Source: a virus
Direction: 5' to 3' (one strand)
IMG/VR virus record: IMGVR_UViG_3300037207_000054
Span: 1-27,154 of that record
DNA: 27,154 nucleotides
Positions 14,320-20,871 of the stretch are shown here, one piece after another. Positions within the stretch are counted from its first letter, which is position 1. Every line of letters starts with the position of its first letter. The notes beneath the pieces are model-generated. The model was not told the origin of the DNA. It worked only from the letters and a program-made list of their open reading frames with translations, and did no database searches. The position numbers and the translations under genes were made by a program.

Positions 14320-14647
14320 CTTCATGTGCGAGAGCGAAGAGTTCAACGGCCCGACGTGCAAGGTCCAGTGCGCGAGCTGCAAGCCGACCAAACGGAGAAA
14401 GAAGCCTATGCCTGATACCGAACAGTTTTTCATCGTCACGCTCCAGCGCATGATCACGTGCGATGAGGGCGAGATGTCCAGCGGGTGGTCGGCCGTCGTC
14501 GCGGAGAAGGACCTCGCCAACTTCGGCAACCTGAAGGATGCGGCGATCCTCACGAAGATGGAGTTGACCGAGGATAGCCCGTTCACAAACCTGCGGCCGA
14601 TGACCGAGGTCGAGGTCAAGGCGTGGAGGGAGAACGGCAATGAGTGA
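14309..14647 (+). CDS. Hypothetical protein with N-terminal Cys motif
   Basis: 112 residues from ATG 14309. CESEEFNGPTCKVQCASCKP forms a small four-Cys motif, followed by a basic patch and a second domain starting MPDTEQFFIVTLQRM (ATG 14408, GGAG upstream, an alternative start). The start overlaps the basic peptide gene. Not recognised. Confidence 0.5.
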   Translation: MPANFMCESEEFNGPTCKVQCASCKPTKRRKKPMPDTEQFFIVTLQRMITCDEGEMSSGWSAVVAEKDLANFGNLKDAAILTKMELTEDSPFTNLRPMTEVEVKAWRENGNE

Positions 14648-14912
14648 CCTCAAGCGCATCGTCTGCCTCGGCCGAGGCGCCCGCTACGCTCGCGCGATCA
14701 CTGATCTCGACTATCCCAGCACGGCCGCGCGGCGCACACTCATGATCGTCGAGCGCGACGAGGATGTGGAAATCCTGCGCGGATACGATCCCGAGAAGCT
14801 GCGCTATATTGACATGGAGGCCACGCCTCGTCAGCGTCGGTTCCTCGCCAGTCGCGGCCATACCGAGATCAGTCTCGAAGAGGCCAGAGAATGGCTCAAG
14901 TCGCTGGAATGA
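14640..14912 (+). CDS. Hypothetical protein, 90 residues
   Basis: MSDLKRIVCLGRGARYARAI..., alpha/beta alternation, ending in a helix LEEAREWLKSLE. It overlaps the preceding gene by 8 nt and the next by ATGA. Not recognised. Confidence 0.55.
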   Translation: MSDLKRIVCLGRGARYARAITDLDYPSTAARRTLMIVERDEDVEILRGYDPEKLRYIDMEATPRQRRFLASRGHTEISLEEAREWLKSLE

Positions 14913-15091
14913 GCACCCGCCAAGACATCGTTGCTCACGTCAATGAGCTGGAGCGTCGCGCGATCGGCGGCGACACGTTCGCGGTCAAGACTTTGGCTTG
15001 CATGGTTCTGTTGATAGAGGGCTTCGATGACGGTGACCCCGACCCGGGAGAAGAACTCCCCGACAATATCATCCTCTTCCGCGTTGCGTGA
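14909..15091 (+). CDS. Hypothetical acidic protein
   Basis: 60 residues from ATG 14909 (MSTRQDIVAHVNELERRAIG...), helical then acidic (FDDGDPDPGEELPDN). An upstream ATG at 14891 is less likely because 14909 forms ATGA with the preceding stop. Not recognised. Confidence 0.5.
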   Translation: MSTRQDIVAHVNELERRAIGGDTFAVKTLACMVLLIEGFDDGDPDPGEELPDNIILFRVA

Positions 15092-15092
15092 C

Positions 15093-15260
15093 ATGCACGC
15101 CTATGTCTTCACCTACCACGCCGACTGGGAAGCCCCTTGCTATGAGCGAACAGTCCCGGCCGATCGTTGTGGCCTCGCCATTGCATGGCGATGGATCGAA
15201 GCCAGTGGCCGACCCGGCTTCATCAGCGTCGGATGCCTCCCTCCGCACTACTACTATTGA
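15093..15260 (+). CDS. Hypothetical 55-residue protein
   Basis: MHAYVFTYHADWEAPCYERT..., ending GCLPPHYYY. The composition looks protein-like. It overlaps the first 119 nt of the HNH frame, so either that gene starts later or the overlap is real. Confidence 0.5.
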   Translation: MHAYVFTYHADWEAPCYERTVPADRCGLAIAWRWIEASGRPGFISVGCLPPHYYY

Positions 15261-15630
15261 ACACCGCATTTGGCTCGACGTTGAGGCAGGCATTTACGCC
15301 ACGGTCTCATTCGAGGACTATGCGTGGGCGCTTCAGTGGAAGTGGCAGATCACGTGGGACCGGCACAAACGCAAAGCGTATGCGACGCGCTCGACCCATG
15401 CCGGTCCGCGCCGGATCAAGCTCTATCTCCACAAGGAAATCTTGGTCCGCTCAATGAAGCTCCCACCCTGCGGAAAGCACGTCATGGGCGACCACGGCGA
15501 CGGCGACAGCCTGAATTGCCGGCGGGACAACCTCGAATGGGCGACCCCCTCCCAGAATAGGCGTACAGCGCGTTCTCCGGTCCGCCCAGCGCGGTCCAAG
15601 ACGCCGCCCCCAGAAGACATCCCCTTTTAA
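15142..15630 (+). CDS. HNH endonuclease (homing-type) with SSB-like tail
   Basis: 162 residues from ATG 15142. The core is HVMGDHGDGDSLNCRRDNLE (residues 113-132) followed by WATPSQNRRT: Asp117-His118, the conserved Asn-Leu region and Asn139 of HNH nucleases that resemble freestanding phage homing endonucleases. The preceding segment (WLDVEAGIYATVSFEDYAWA) may be a DNA-recognition domain. The tail EDIPF copies the SSB tip. The N-terminal 39 residues overlap another gene, so a later start (for example ATT 15256) is possible. Confidence 0.75.
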   Translation: MSEQSRPIVVASPLHGDGSKPVADPASSASDASLRTTTIEHRIWLDVEAGIYATVSFEDYAWALQWKWQITWDRHKRKAYATRSTHAGPRRIKLYLHKEILVRSMKLPPCGKHVMGDHGDGDSLNCRRDNLEWATPSQNRRTARSPVRPARSKTPPPEDIPF

Positions 15631-15680
15631 TGGGTTGATACCGGGCCACGGCTGCTTGAATGAACCCACTATAAAGCAAA

Positions 15681-15720
15681 ACGCCCCAGCCTTGCGGCTA
15701 GGGCGTCTGGGGTCTTTCTG
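15681..15720. terminator. Bidirectional terminator
   Basis: ACGCCCCAGCC-TTGC-GGCTAGGGCGT (15681-15707), one mismatch. T-rich tracts follow on both strands: CTTTCTG on plus, TTTTGCTTT on minus. It ends the right-going operon and the minus-strand tmRNA. Confidence 0.75.
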
Positions 15721-16101
15721 TTGCTAGGCGACCAACCCCGGAACGTTACGCCGCGAGGCGCTGATCCATGACAAAGTTGTCGTTGTCATTTAGGTGTTTG
15801 ATCCGATCGCGGCAGATCACGCCGAGTTCACTTTCGAGACTTTCCGAGCGTCCATCGATCCTGTGTCGCCCCCATCAGAAGCAGCGCGTGTTCCCCGAGG
15901 GGTGTACGCACATTTAGTGCAAGGCATCCATGCCTCATCGCGCTGCTCGTGGTGGAGGCGCCGGGTACTGCCCCCGGGTCTGACCGCAGTCCGTCTCAAC
16001 ATTCAGAACCATCACGCTCGATTGGTCAACCGCTCGCTACCCATCCCTCTTTGCGCACCTTGGTACGTGAGGGCCAAAGCCTCGTCCGTTGTATCGATCG
16101 C
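15708..16101 (-). ncRNA. ssrA: Circularly permuted two-piece tmRNA
   Basis: Read on the minus strand, the acceptor piece comes first and ends CGCCTCC-ACCA (15960-15950), preceded by a T-arm-like CCGGG-GGCAGTA-CCCGG. A 76-nt spacer follows, then the coding piece starts GGGGGCG (15873-15867). These pair over seven bases with a G-U at the third pair, the alanine identity mark. The coding piece continues ACACAGGATCGATGG, like the tmRNA 5' domain, and then an ORF with codons for NDNDNFVMDQRLAA and TAA (15790-15746). This order (3' end before 5' end) is the alphaproteobacterial permuted form. The resume codon may be CTA (15793-15791) or AAT. The 5' limit is set by the promoter and the 3' limit by the terminator. 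Confidence 0.85.
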
Positions 16102-16107
16102 ACCCGA

Positions 16108-16136
16108 AGACTAGACCGATGTGTGAGGCGTGTCAA
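16108..16136 (-). promoter_or_regulatory. tmRNA promoter
   Basis: Minus-strand TTGACA (16136-16131), 17 bp, TAGTCT (16113-16108), consensus-like. Transcription would begin near 16101, just ahead of the acceptor piece. Confidence 0.65.
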
Positions 16137-16344
16137 GAGGGAGAAATGTGCAGGCGGTTCGCGAGGCCGCAACGTTGGTTCGTCCCCCGATGAATGTGAT
16201 TGAGTGCGTAGAGGTCCGATCTGATCAGCAACCGGGTCGCCGCGTCTCTCGTCACACGTCTTGCCCTCGGGATTAGCGGGGCGCCGGCTGTTCCCCTGTC
16301 CGCGTCTAGAACACTTCGGGGGTTACGTCTTCCGGCCACTGCAC
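16137..16344 (-). ncRNA. Candidate structured RNA upstream of tmRNA
   Basis: About 208 nt between two promoters. A compound hairpin pairs GCCGG (16336-16332) with CCGGC (16287-16283) and CCCC (near 16321) with GGGG (16296-16293). An Arg-rich frame of 68 residues (16133-16339) lacks a ribosome site and looks like chance. Probably a leader or a small RNA; no family recognised. Confidence 0.3.
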
Positions 16345-16350
16345 GTGAGA

Positions 16351-16379
16351 AGCCTACGCACGGGAACGGAAGGTGTCAA
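16351..16379 (-). promoter_or_regulatory. Promoter upstream of the tmRNA region
   Basis: Minus-strand TTGACA (16379-16374), 17 bp, TAGGCT (16356-16351). It lies just after the likely terminator of the ParB-like gene, so it starts a separate unit. Confidence 0.55.
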
Positions 16380-16391
16380 GCACAATAAGAT

Positions 16392-16419
16392 GCGCGCCGA
16401 GGCGGAGACCCCGGCGCGC
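16392..16419 (-). terminator. Likely terminator after the ParB-like gene
   Basis: GCGCGCCG / CGGCGCGC, an 8-bp GC stem with a 12-nt loop, followed on the minus strand by ATCTTATTG. The T-run is imperfect. A smaller hairpin (16468-16484) overlaps the end of the gene itself. Confidence 0.5.
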
Positions 16420-16467
16420 TGTTTAGCCACTCGGTCATTCGCGACCGGCTCCGAGTAGGAGTAGGTA

Positions 16468-17466
16468 TCAGGCCGCTTCGGCCTGAGCTTCCACGAGACA
16501 GGGGAAGAAGGTTTCGATAACCACCTTCTTATGGGACGGCCTGTCAACTGACGCCTCACGGCGGCGCAAGAAGAGGCTGAGCGCCTTGGCTCCGACCTCA
16601 TACCACGTCTCCCGCGACTGTGTCTTGTCGTCGGACGCAGCAAGAACATCGTCGTTGACCATCGTCCACATCTTGATCACGGGGGACTTCGACACGAGAT
16701 CGCTCCCGGCGACGATAATCTCCCCTTCGTACTTGATGACGGTGTCCCAGAACTTGTAGACCTCATCAACGCTCTCGCCATCGCCCCGCTTGTGCGGGGT
16801 TAAACGAGCGCGGTAGAGCGTGAGCAGCACGGCCATCTGAAAGCCGGGATAGGATACGACCCGGCTATTGGCCGGAACGTTATTGTCGGACATGAGCTTA
16901 TCCAAAAGCCGAAGCTCATGAATGAACTCAGTGACCATGGTCTCGGTCCGCCAACAGGCGGAATTGGAAGCCTGACCGAGTAACGCCCGCCATGCGAGAG
17001 CAAGACCGGACGTACCGCGCCCTGACCTGTACATCTTCGACCGCACGCCAACTCCGCAAGCCTTGAATGCAGAAGTCAGCTTGTCCGCTGCGCCCTTGCT
17101 CGAAGAAGTGTTGTCAATGCTGTTATACATTTCCTGAGCTTCCTCCTTCGTTGAGCAAATGTACTTGTCGCCGAGCACTTCTTCGGGGAAGTGCTTGGCG
17201 AAGTCCTTGCGCCGTACCGTCATCTCGGCTTCGTCGAGAGGCATATGGTTCATGACGTGCGCGCGAGTGTTGCCGTTAATCCGGCTCTCTTCGCCGCCTA
17301 CGACCACGGTCGCCCATCCAGTCTTGATGGTTGCGTTCGTCGCATCAAAATCCTTGCGCGCGAGGTACTTCGCAACCCGCTTGTCGGTATCGCGCTGACC
17401 TTCCCACTCCGGGAGGGCGAGCATCTGTTTCTTAGACCACTTGGCCTGAACAACACGTACTGTCAT
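16468..17466 (-). CDS. Hypothetical protein, ParB/Srx-like N-terminus
   Basis: 332 residues. Early residues VAKYLARKDFDATNATIKTG then VVVGGEESRINGNTRAHVMN (about 31-75) resemble the ParB/sulfiredoxin-fold G.xxxxNGNTR nucleotide-site motif found in several phage proteins; the rest, helical with many Lys/Arg, is not recognised. No Shine-Dalgarno precedes the ATG; instead a hairpin (17472-17498) ends 5 nt before it. The promoter carries three palindromic sites. Its expression is thus likely controlled at both transcription and translation. Function is unproven. Confidence 0.55.
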   Translation of the reverse strand: MTVRVVQAKWSKKQMLALPEWEGQRDTDKRVAKYLARKDFDATNATIKTGWATVVVGGEESRINGNTRAHVMNHMPLDEAEMTVRRKDFAKHFPEEVLGDKYICSTKEEAQEMYNSIDNTSSSKGAADKLTSAFKACGVGVRSKMYRSGRGTSGLALAWRALLGQASNSACWRTETMVTEFIHELRLLDKLMSDNNVPANSRVVSYPGFQMAVLLTLYRARLTPHKRGDGESVDEVYKFWDTVIKYEGEIIVAGSDLVSKSPVIKMWTMVNDDVLAASDDKTQSRETWYEVGAKALSLFLRRREASVDRPSHKKVVIETFFPCLVEAQAEAA

Positions 17467-17471
17467 CTTGA

Positions 17472-17498
17472 GGGACTTTCTCTTTTTGAGAGGGTCCC
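17472..17498 (-). promoter_or_regulatory. Hairpin directly upstream of a start codon
   Basis: Minus-strand GGGAC, TCTC, A5 loop, GAGA, GTCCC: two stacked stems that end 5 nt before the ATG at 17466. It replaces a ribosome-binding site and could control translation start. Confidence 0.5.
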
Positions 17499-17528
17499 AC
17501 GTAGGCGTGGGGTTGCCTCATGAGAATA

Positions 17529-17558
17529 CCCATACACGCGTTCGCCGGCGAGCGTCAA
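17529..17558 (-). promoter_or_regulatory. Promoter of the ParB-like gene
   Basis: Minus-strand TTGACG (17558-17553), 18 bp, TATGGG (17534-17529). The first CGCCGGCG palindrome lies between the boxes. Confidence 0.45.
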
Positions 17559-17598
17559 GCGTTATTTTCGCCGGCGAGCGACTTTTTCGCCGGCGGGA
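17541..17598. repeat. Three CGCCGGCG operator-like palindromes
   Basis: CGCCGGCG at 17543-17550, 17569-17576 and 17588-17595, each in the context TTCGCCGGCG(A/G)G. One falls between -35 and -10, two upstream. This layout suits repressor or activator sites for the gene at 16468-17466. Confidence 0.6.
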
Positions 17599-17604
17599 TG
17601 TTAA

Positions 17605-18279
17605 CTATTTGGTCGGCTTCATCCTTCGGGCGGCCTCGATCTGCTCCGGGGTCAGGGCAGTGAACTTCTCGCCTCGCAAGCTGTACTGCCAACGGACTTT
17701 CGCGGATGCGATAGCGTCGGTCGTCCCCTCCGGCGTGAGGTTTTTGTCATTACGGCGGTACACCTTCCGACCATTCTTGACCCAATCTTGATCCGCTACT
17801 GTGCGGGTTCGAAGACGCGGACGGCTGATCGCTACCGGGGTCCAATTAGTTGCTTTGTAGATCGTGCCGGTATGCTTGACGAACCCTACTGAGTTAGGGG
17901 CGCCTTCACCGAGGTCCTGATAAGAGACGAGCGTTGTCGCTTTGCCTTCTCTCTTGAACCATCTGACCATTTGGCCGATCATGATGGACGCCGTATTCGG
18001 TGGCGCGTACATGCTGGCGACAGCCATGCGCCGCAACTCAGTCCAGTCTTGCGGGAGGTTTCGCGCTGAGCAGTTATGCCAGAGTGCAGCCGCCATGAGG
18101 TAGCCGCCCTGATCGAACGCCCCAAACGCGATCTTGAAAGGCCCATCGCAATTGGGCAAACGACTGTGCCACATCTTGATGAACGCACGGGCTTGGGCAA
18201 CGGGGATTTGTTTGATATGGAGCGACCGGGTCGGAATTGCACCGCCATCTTCCCCAGTGGACCCGGGGTGCTCTAACAT
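17605..18279 (-). CDS. Mom-like DNA-modification protein (GNAT fold)
   Basis: The frame is open to an ATG at 18309, but that ATG lies in a promoter and a tRNA-like gene covers 18218-18293, so the start is unsure (ATG 18279, or a rare start near 18220-18237). The pattern ELRRMAV, PPNTASIMIGQMVRWFK, TLVSYQD and HTGTIYKATNW follows phage Mu Mom (ELNRMW, PRNSES, QSFAD, GTVYQA). Mom is a GNAT-fold enzyme that converts adenine in phage DNA to a carbamoylmethyl form, blocking restriction. XF1762-like acetyltransferases are the main alternative. The C-terminal 60 residues are basic, for DNA contact. Confidence 0.6.
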   Translation of the reverse strand: MLEHPGSTGEDGGAIPTRSLHIKQIPVAQARAFIKMWHSRLPNCDGPFKIAFGAFDQGGYLMAAALWHNCSARNLPQDWTELRRMAVASMYAPPNTASIMIGQMVRWFKREGKATTLVSYQDLGEGAPNSVGFVKHTGTIYKATNWTPVAISRPRLRTRTVADQDWVKNGRKVYRRNDKNLTPEGTTDAIASAKVRWQYSLRGEKFTALTPEQIEAARRMKPTK

Positions 18280-18293
18280 TGAGCTACAGTCGC
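18218..18293 (-). tRNA. tRNA-Gly(UCC)-like gene
   Basis: Minus strand, 76 nt: acceptor GCGACTG pairs with CGGTCGC over seven bases (one G-U), then U73 and encoded CCA. D-arm TA-GCTC-AATGTTA-GAGC; anticodon arm CCCCG-GGTCCAC-TGGGG; variable AAGAT; T-arm GGCGG-TGCAATT-CCG(A)CC with one bulged A. G1-C72, C2-G71, C35, C36 and U73 are glycine identity elements. Unlike normal tRNAs, position 33 is G and D-loop G19 is replaced by U, so its decoding ability is doubtful. Confidence 0.7.
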
Positions 18294-18309
18294 GAACTTC
18301 GTCTACCAT

Positions 18310-18338
18310 AGGCAGCTACCTGTTTCAAGCTATATTGT
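18310..18338 (-). promoter_or_regulatory. Promoter of the tRNA-Gly / Mom-like unit
   Basis: Minus strand TTGAAA, 17 bp, TAGACG (ending near 18301), the same -10 hexamer as before the endonuclease VII and primase-helicase genes. The ATG that opens the longest Mom-like frame overlaps the -10 region. Confidence 0.5.
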
Positions 18339-20679
18339 TGGGTTCGCCGAACTCTTCGGTCGCGTCATCGTCGAGAGGCTGGCCCTTGCCCGCCTTCGCC
18401 CTGTCGGTCTCGTAGATCGTGCCGATTGCCTTGGGCGAGAGGTTCTTCAGGATACCTGCTTTGCCGTTGATCGCGTACAGACGCGGACGCTCGCCATCGG
18501 AGAGCGTGGCCTGTCCGACCTCTTCGGCGCCGAACCTCCGCATCAAGATGCCCTTGATGGACGCATGCAGGCGCGGGCTTCGGCCCTCCAGACGTTTTGG
18601 CAAGACCAAGATGATATCGCTGACCGCGACGACCCGACCATTCAACGGGAATTTGTCGCGGTTCTCATCCATCCAATGTTCGAGATCGCTCTGACCGGCC
18701 GTGATCATCGAAGTCTTGGCCGACGTAGCGGGCGCGGCTGCCGCGCCGCTGTACTCGCCGTAGTCCCAGTTCTGGAGCTTGAATGCGACGGCCGCGACGG
18801 CCGCCGGGTCATTGAGCTTCGTGACGTAGAGGTCGGTATAGTATGCGACCGAGGCCGGCGAGCCCTTCCCGTAACGCGGTGTCGCCTTCGTGTTGATGAC
18901 GAGATAGCGCCGGTCCTTGTCGTCGAGATTGAGGGCTGCCTCATGGTTTGACATCGCGAAGATACCGAAACAGTTTTCAACATCGCGCCGGGGCAGGTTC
19001 TTTTCGTTGACGCTGATCATGTCTTGCGTGATCAACGGATGCAGCTTGTTGGCGACCTCGGTCTTATCGATCGCGCGCAGCTCTTCGATGACGAGCAGCT
19101 TCGAGTGCTGAGCCCATCCATTGAAGTCGCCGTGCAAATCGGTCTGATTGATGTTCGAGACGTTGCGCTGGCCGAGGATACGGCCGAGCATCTCGACAAG
19201 AAAACTCTTGCCCGTACCCTGATCATCGCCTTGGATCAGCAACGCGTGCTTTGGCTTGGTCGCCATGTTCTGGAGTAGCCAAGCCATCCAATTGAGGACC
19301 ATCACGCGATCCTCTTCAATCGGGAAGAGGTATTCGAGATGATCATCCCACCACGAGACATCGCCCTCCACCGGGAGCACGTCCGAGGGCAGATAGACGT
19401 TGAAGACCTCGCCGCTGATCCTCTGCCCTAGCCCGGGCTTGTACGCGATCTCTTTGAAGCGGGCGATCGTGCCTTTCTTTTTGCGGAGCAGAACGTCGGA
19501 GATATTTTTGGTGGCCTTCTCGCCGAGAATGTTGTTGTACTGGCTGTTGAAGGCTTCCTTGTCCCAGAGACGCCGGGTGTCTACCTTTTCAATGAACCGC
19601 TTGAGGCCACCGACCCATACCCACTCATTGATGAGTTCGGTCATCTTCAGAAATCGCTCTCGTTGCTCTGGCGTAAGAGCAGCGACCCCCTTTCGCGCGG
19701 CTTCCCGGTTCTCTTTGGCGGTGTCCGGATCGGCACTGGGCTTGAACTCGTATTGCTTGGTCTCGATATTGTAGGTGCCCTTCCGCGTGATTGGCTCGGG
19801 CGCGTCATCGGCGAAGTCGGCCTCGGCGGTTTTGCCGCCGGCCTTCGAGAGGCTGGAGTAGGCGAAGGCGTTCTCAACCTTGCGCTCCAGATCATCGCGA
19901 TCCCACGGCGGCACGCAGCGGGGATTGTAGTATTCGTTCAAGAGATCGACGGACAGCGTCGGCGAGATGCCGAGGTCCTTGAGGTACATCGCGGTCTTCA
20001 GGGTATTGAAGTCGCCGCCCGACCCTTCGATGGCCGGGACTGCATCATCCTGCAAAAAGTCGATTGCGATATCGATGTTCGCTTGCTGATCAAGCTCGAC
20101 AACGACCTCGCCCGCGTCGGTGATACGCGACTTGGTCTTGGAGCTTTTGATGGTGTCGTAAATCCATTCCGGGCACGCGACGGCGTCGGCGTCATTCGTG
20201 GTGTAGCTCGTGCCGTCAGCAAAGCGGCACCCGGGGATCAGCGAGTAGTTCGGGCTATCAATATCTTTGCCGATGCCGTTCTCGCCGAGCGCGAAGATGT
20301 GCGCAGGATGGTTTGCGTCGTCCCAGCCCTCGTAGATCAAATGCCAGCCGCCGGACGGCGTCCCCGTGCGCTCGGTTTCGGGCCAGCCGTACAGCATGTC
20401 GAGATAGGCGAATGTTTCGTCGCCGACCTTACCCTTGGCTTTGTTGGTGTCAACGTCCACGACCATCAAGCGTGACTTGCGGTGCGCTACGCCCCAGTTG
20501 CAGCCGGGAAACTGCTTGGCCCACGCGATGATCTGCTTTGGGTCGTTCGAACAGTTGCCGTCGAGATTGTCTTTGAGGCACGGCGGAAACTTTTTGCCTG
20601 CGGCGATCGGGAAAAGATATCGCGAATACATATGCCGATCAAGGTATGCGAGCGCGAGCGCCAAGCTATCAAAAATCAT
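18325..20679 (-). CDS. Bifunctional primase-polymerase / SF3-type helicase
   Basis: 784 residues. N-terminal prim-pol domain: AAGKKFP near 27-32, NWGVA at 61-65, catalytic VDVD with Asp75 and Asp77, and TPSGGWHLIY with His113. C-terminal DUF5906-type helicase: Walker A GDDQGTGKS at 484-492, Walker B LLVIEE at 528-533, MSNHE at 576-580 and DRRYLV with Arg590-591. It would prime and unwind the origin for replication. An intermediate region (about 320-440) may be the D5-like linker. A minor downstream overlap with the tRNA promoter is seen. The frame on the opposite strand (19663-20475) is a shadow. Confidence 0.9.
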   Translation of the reverse strand: MIFDSLALALAYLDRHMYSRYLFPIAAGKKFPPCLKDNLDGNCSNDPKQIIAWAKQFPGCNWGVAHRKSRLMVVDVDTNKAKGKVGDETFAYLDMLYGWPETERTGTPSGGWHLIYEGWDDANHPAHIFALGENGIGKDIDSPNYSLIPGCRFADGTSYTTNDADAVACPEWIYDTIKSSKTKSRITDAGEVVVELDQQANIDIAIDFLQDDAVPAIEGSGGDFNTLKTAMYLKDLGISPTLSVDLLNEYYNPRCVPPWDRDDLERKVENAFAYSSLSKAGGKTAEADFADDAPEPITRKGTYNIETKQYEFKPSADPDTAKENREAARKGVAALTPEQRERFLKMTELINEWVWVGGLKRFIEKVDTRRLWDKEAFNSQYNNILGEKATKNISDVLLRKKKGTIARFKEIAYKPGLGQRISGEVFNVYLPSDVLPVEGDVSWWDDHLEYLFPIEEDRVMVLNWMAWLLQNMATKPKHALLIQGDDQGTGKSFLVEMLGRILGQRNVSNINQTDLHGDFNGWAQHSKLLVIEELRAIDKTEVANKLHPLITQDMISVNEKNLPRRDVENCFGIFAMSNHEAALNLDDKDRRYLVINTKATPRYGKGSPASVAYYTDLYVTKLNDPAAVAAVAFKLQNWDYGEYSGAAAAPATSAKTSMITAGQSDLEHWMDENRDKFPLNGRVVAVSDIILVLPKRLEGRSPRLHASIKGILMRRFGAEEVGQATLSDGERPRLYAINGKAGILKNLSPKAIGTIYETDRAKAGKGQPLDDDATEEFGEPNNIA

Positions 20680-20714
20680 GTGAAAGTTCTCACGCGGATC
20701 GGGGACAGTCGGCT

Positions 20715-20743
20715 CGTCTACACCCTTTTGTTAACTATGTCCA
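20715..20743 (-). promoter_or_regulatory. Promoter of the primase-helicase gene
   Basis: Minus-strand TGGACA (20743-20738), 17 bp, TAGACG (20720-20715). The spacer contains ATAGTTAACA, related to the repeats at 3405-3760. Confidence 0.55.
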
Positions 20744-20754
20744 GCCCCACGATG

Positions 20755-20782
20755 TTGACAGCGTTCCGAGTTCGTGTACGCT
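20755..20782 (+). promoter_or_regulatory. Promoter of the right-hand operon
   Basis: TTGACA (20755-20760), 16 bp, TACGCT (20777-20782), divergent from the primase-helicase promoter. The transcript starts near 20789. Confidence 0.5.
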
Positions 20783-20816
20783 GCATCTAGCGCATAGACG
20801 CTCAGGAGGTCTCGAC

Positions 20817-20828
20817 ATGACGCTGTAA
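20817..20828 (+). CDS. Three-codon leader ORF (Met-Thr-Leu)
   Basis: ATG ACG CTG TAA with a perfect AGGAGG (20804-20809) spaced 7 nt. It precedes the first real gene of the operon by 43 nt and could load or stall ribosomes. It is too short for any protein and may simply be a decayed start. Confidence 0.3.
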   Translation: MTL

Positions 20829-20871
20829 TCCCGACTTGACAGATGAACAAGAATGGAATAACGGAGAACCC

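Noticed and set aside
16133-16339. Arg-rich 68-residue minus-strand protein
   Set aside because: There is no ribosome site, it would begin at the transcript start, and the DNA folds into stable stems; RNA is more likely.
19663-20475. Plus-strand frame of 270 residues
   Set aside because: It is the antisense shadow of the primase-helicase gene, which has all expected motifs.
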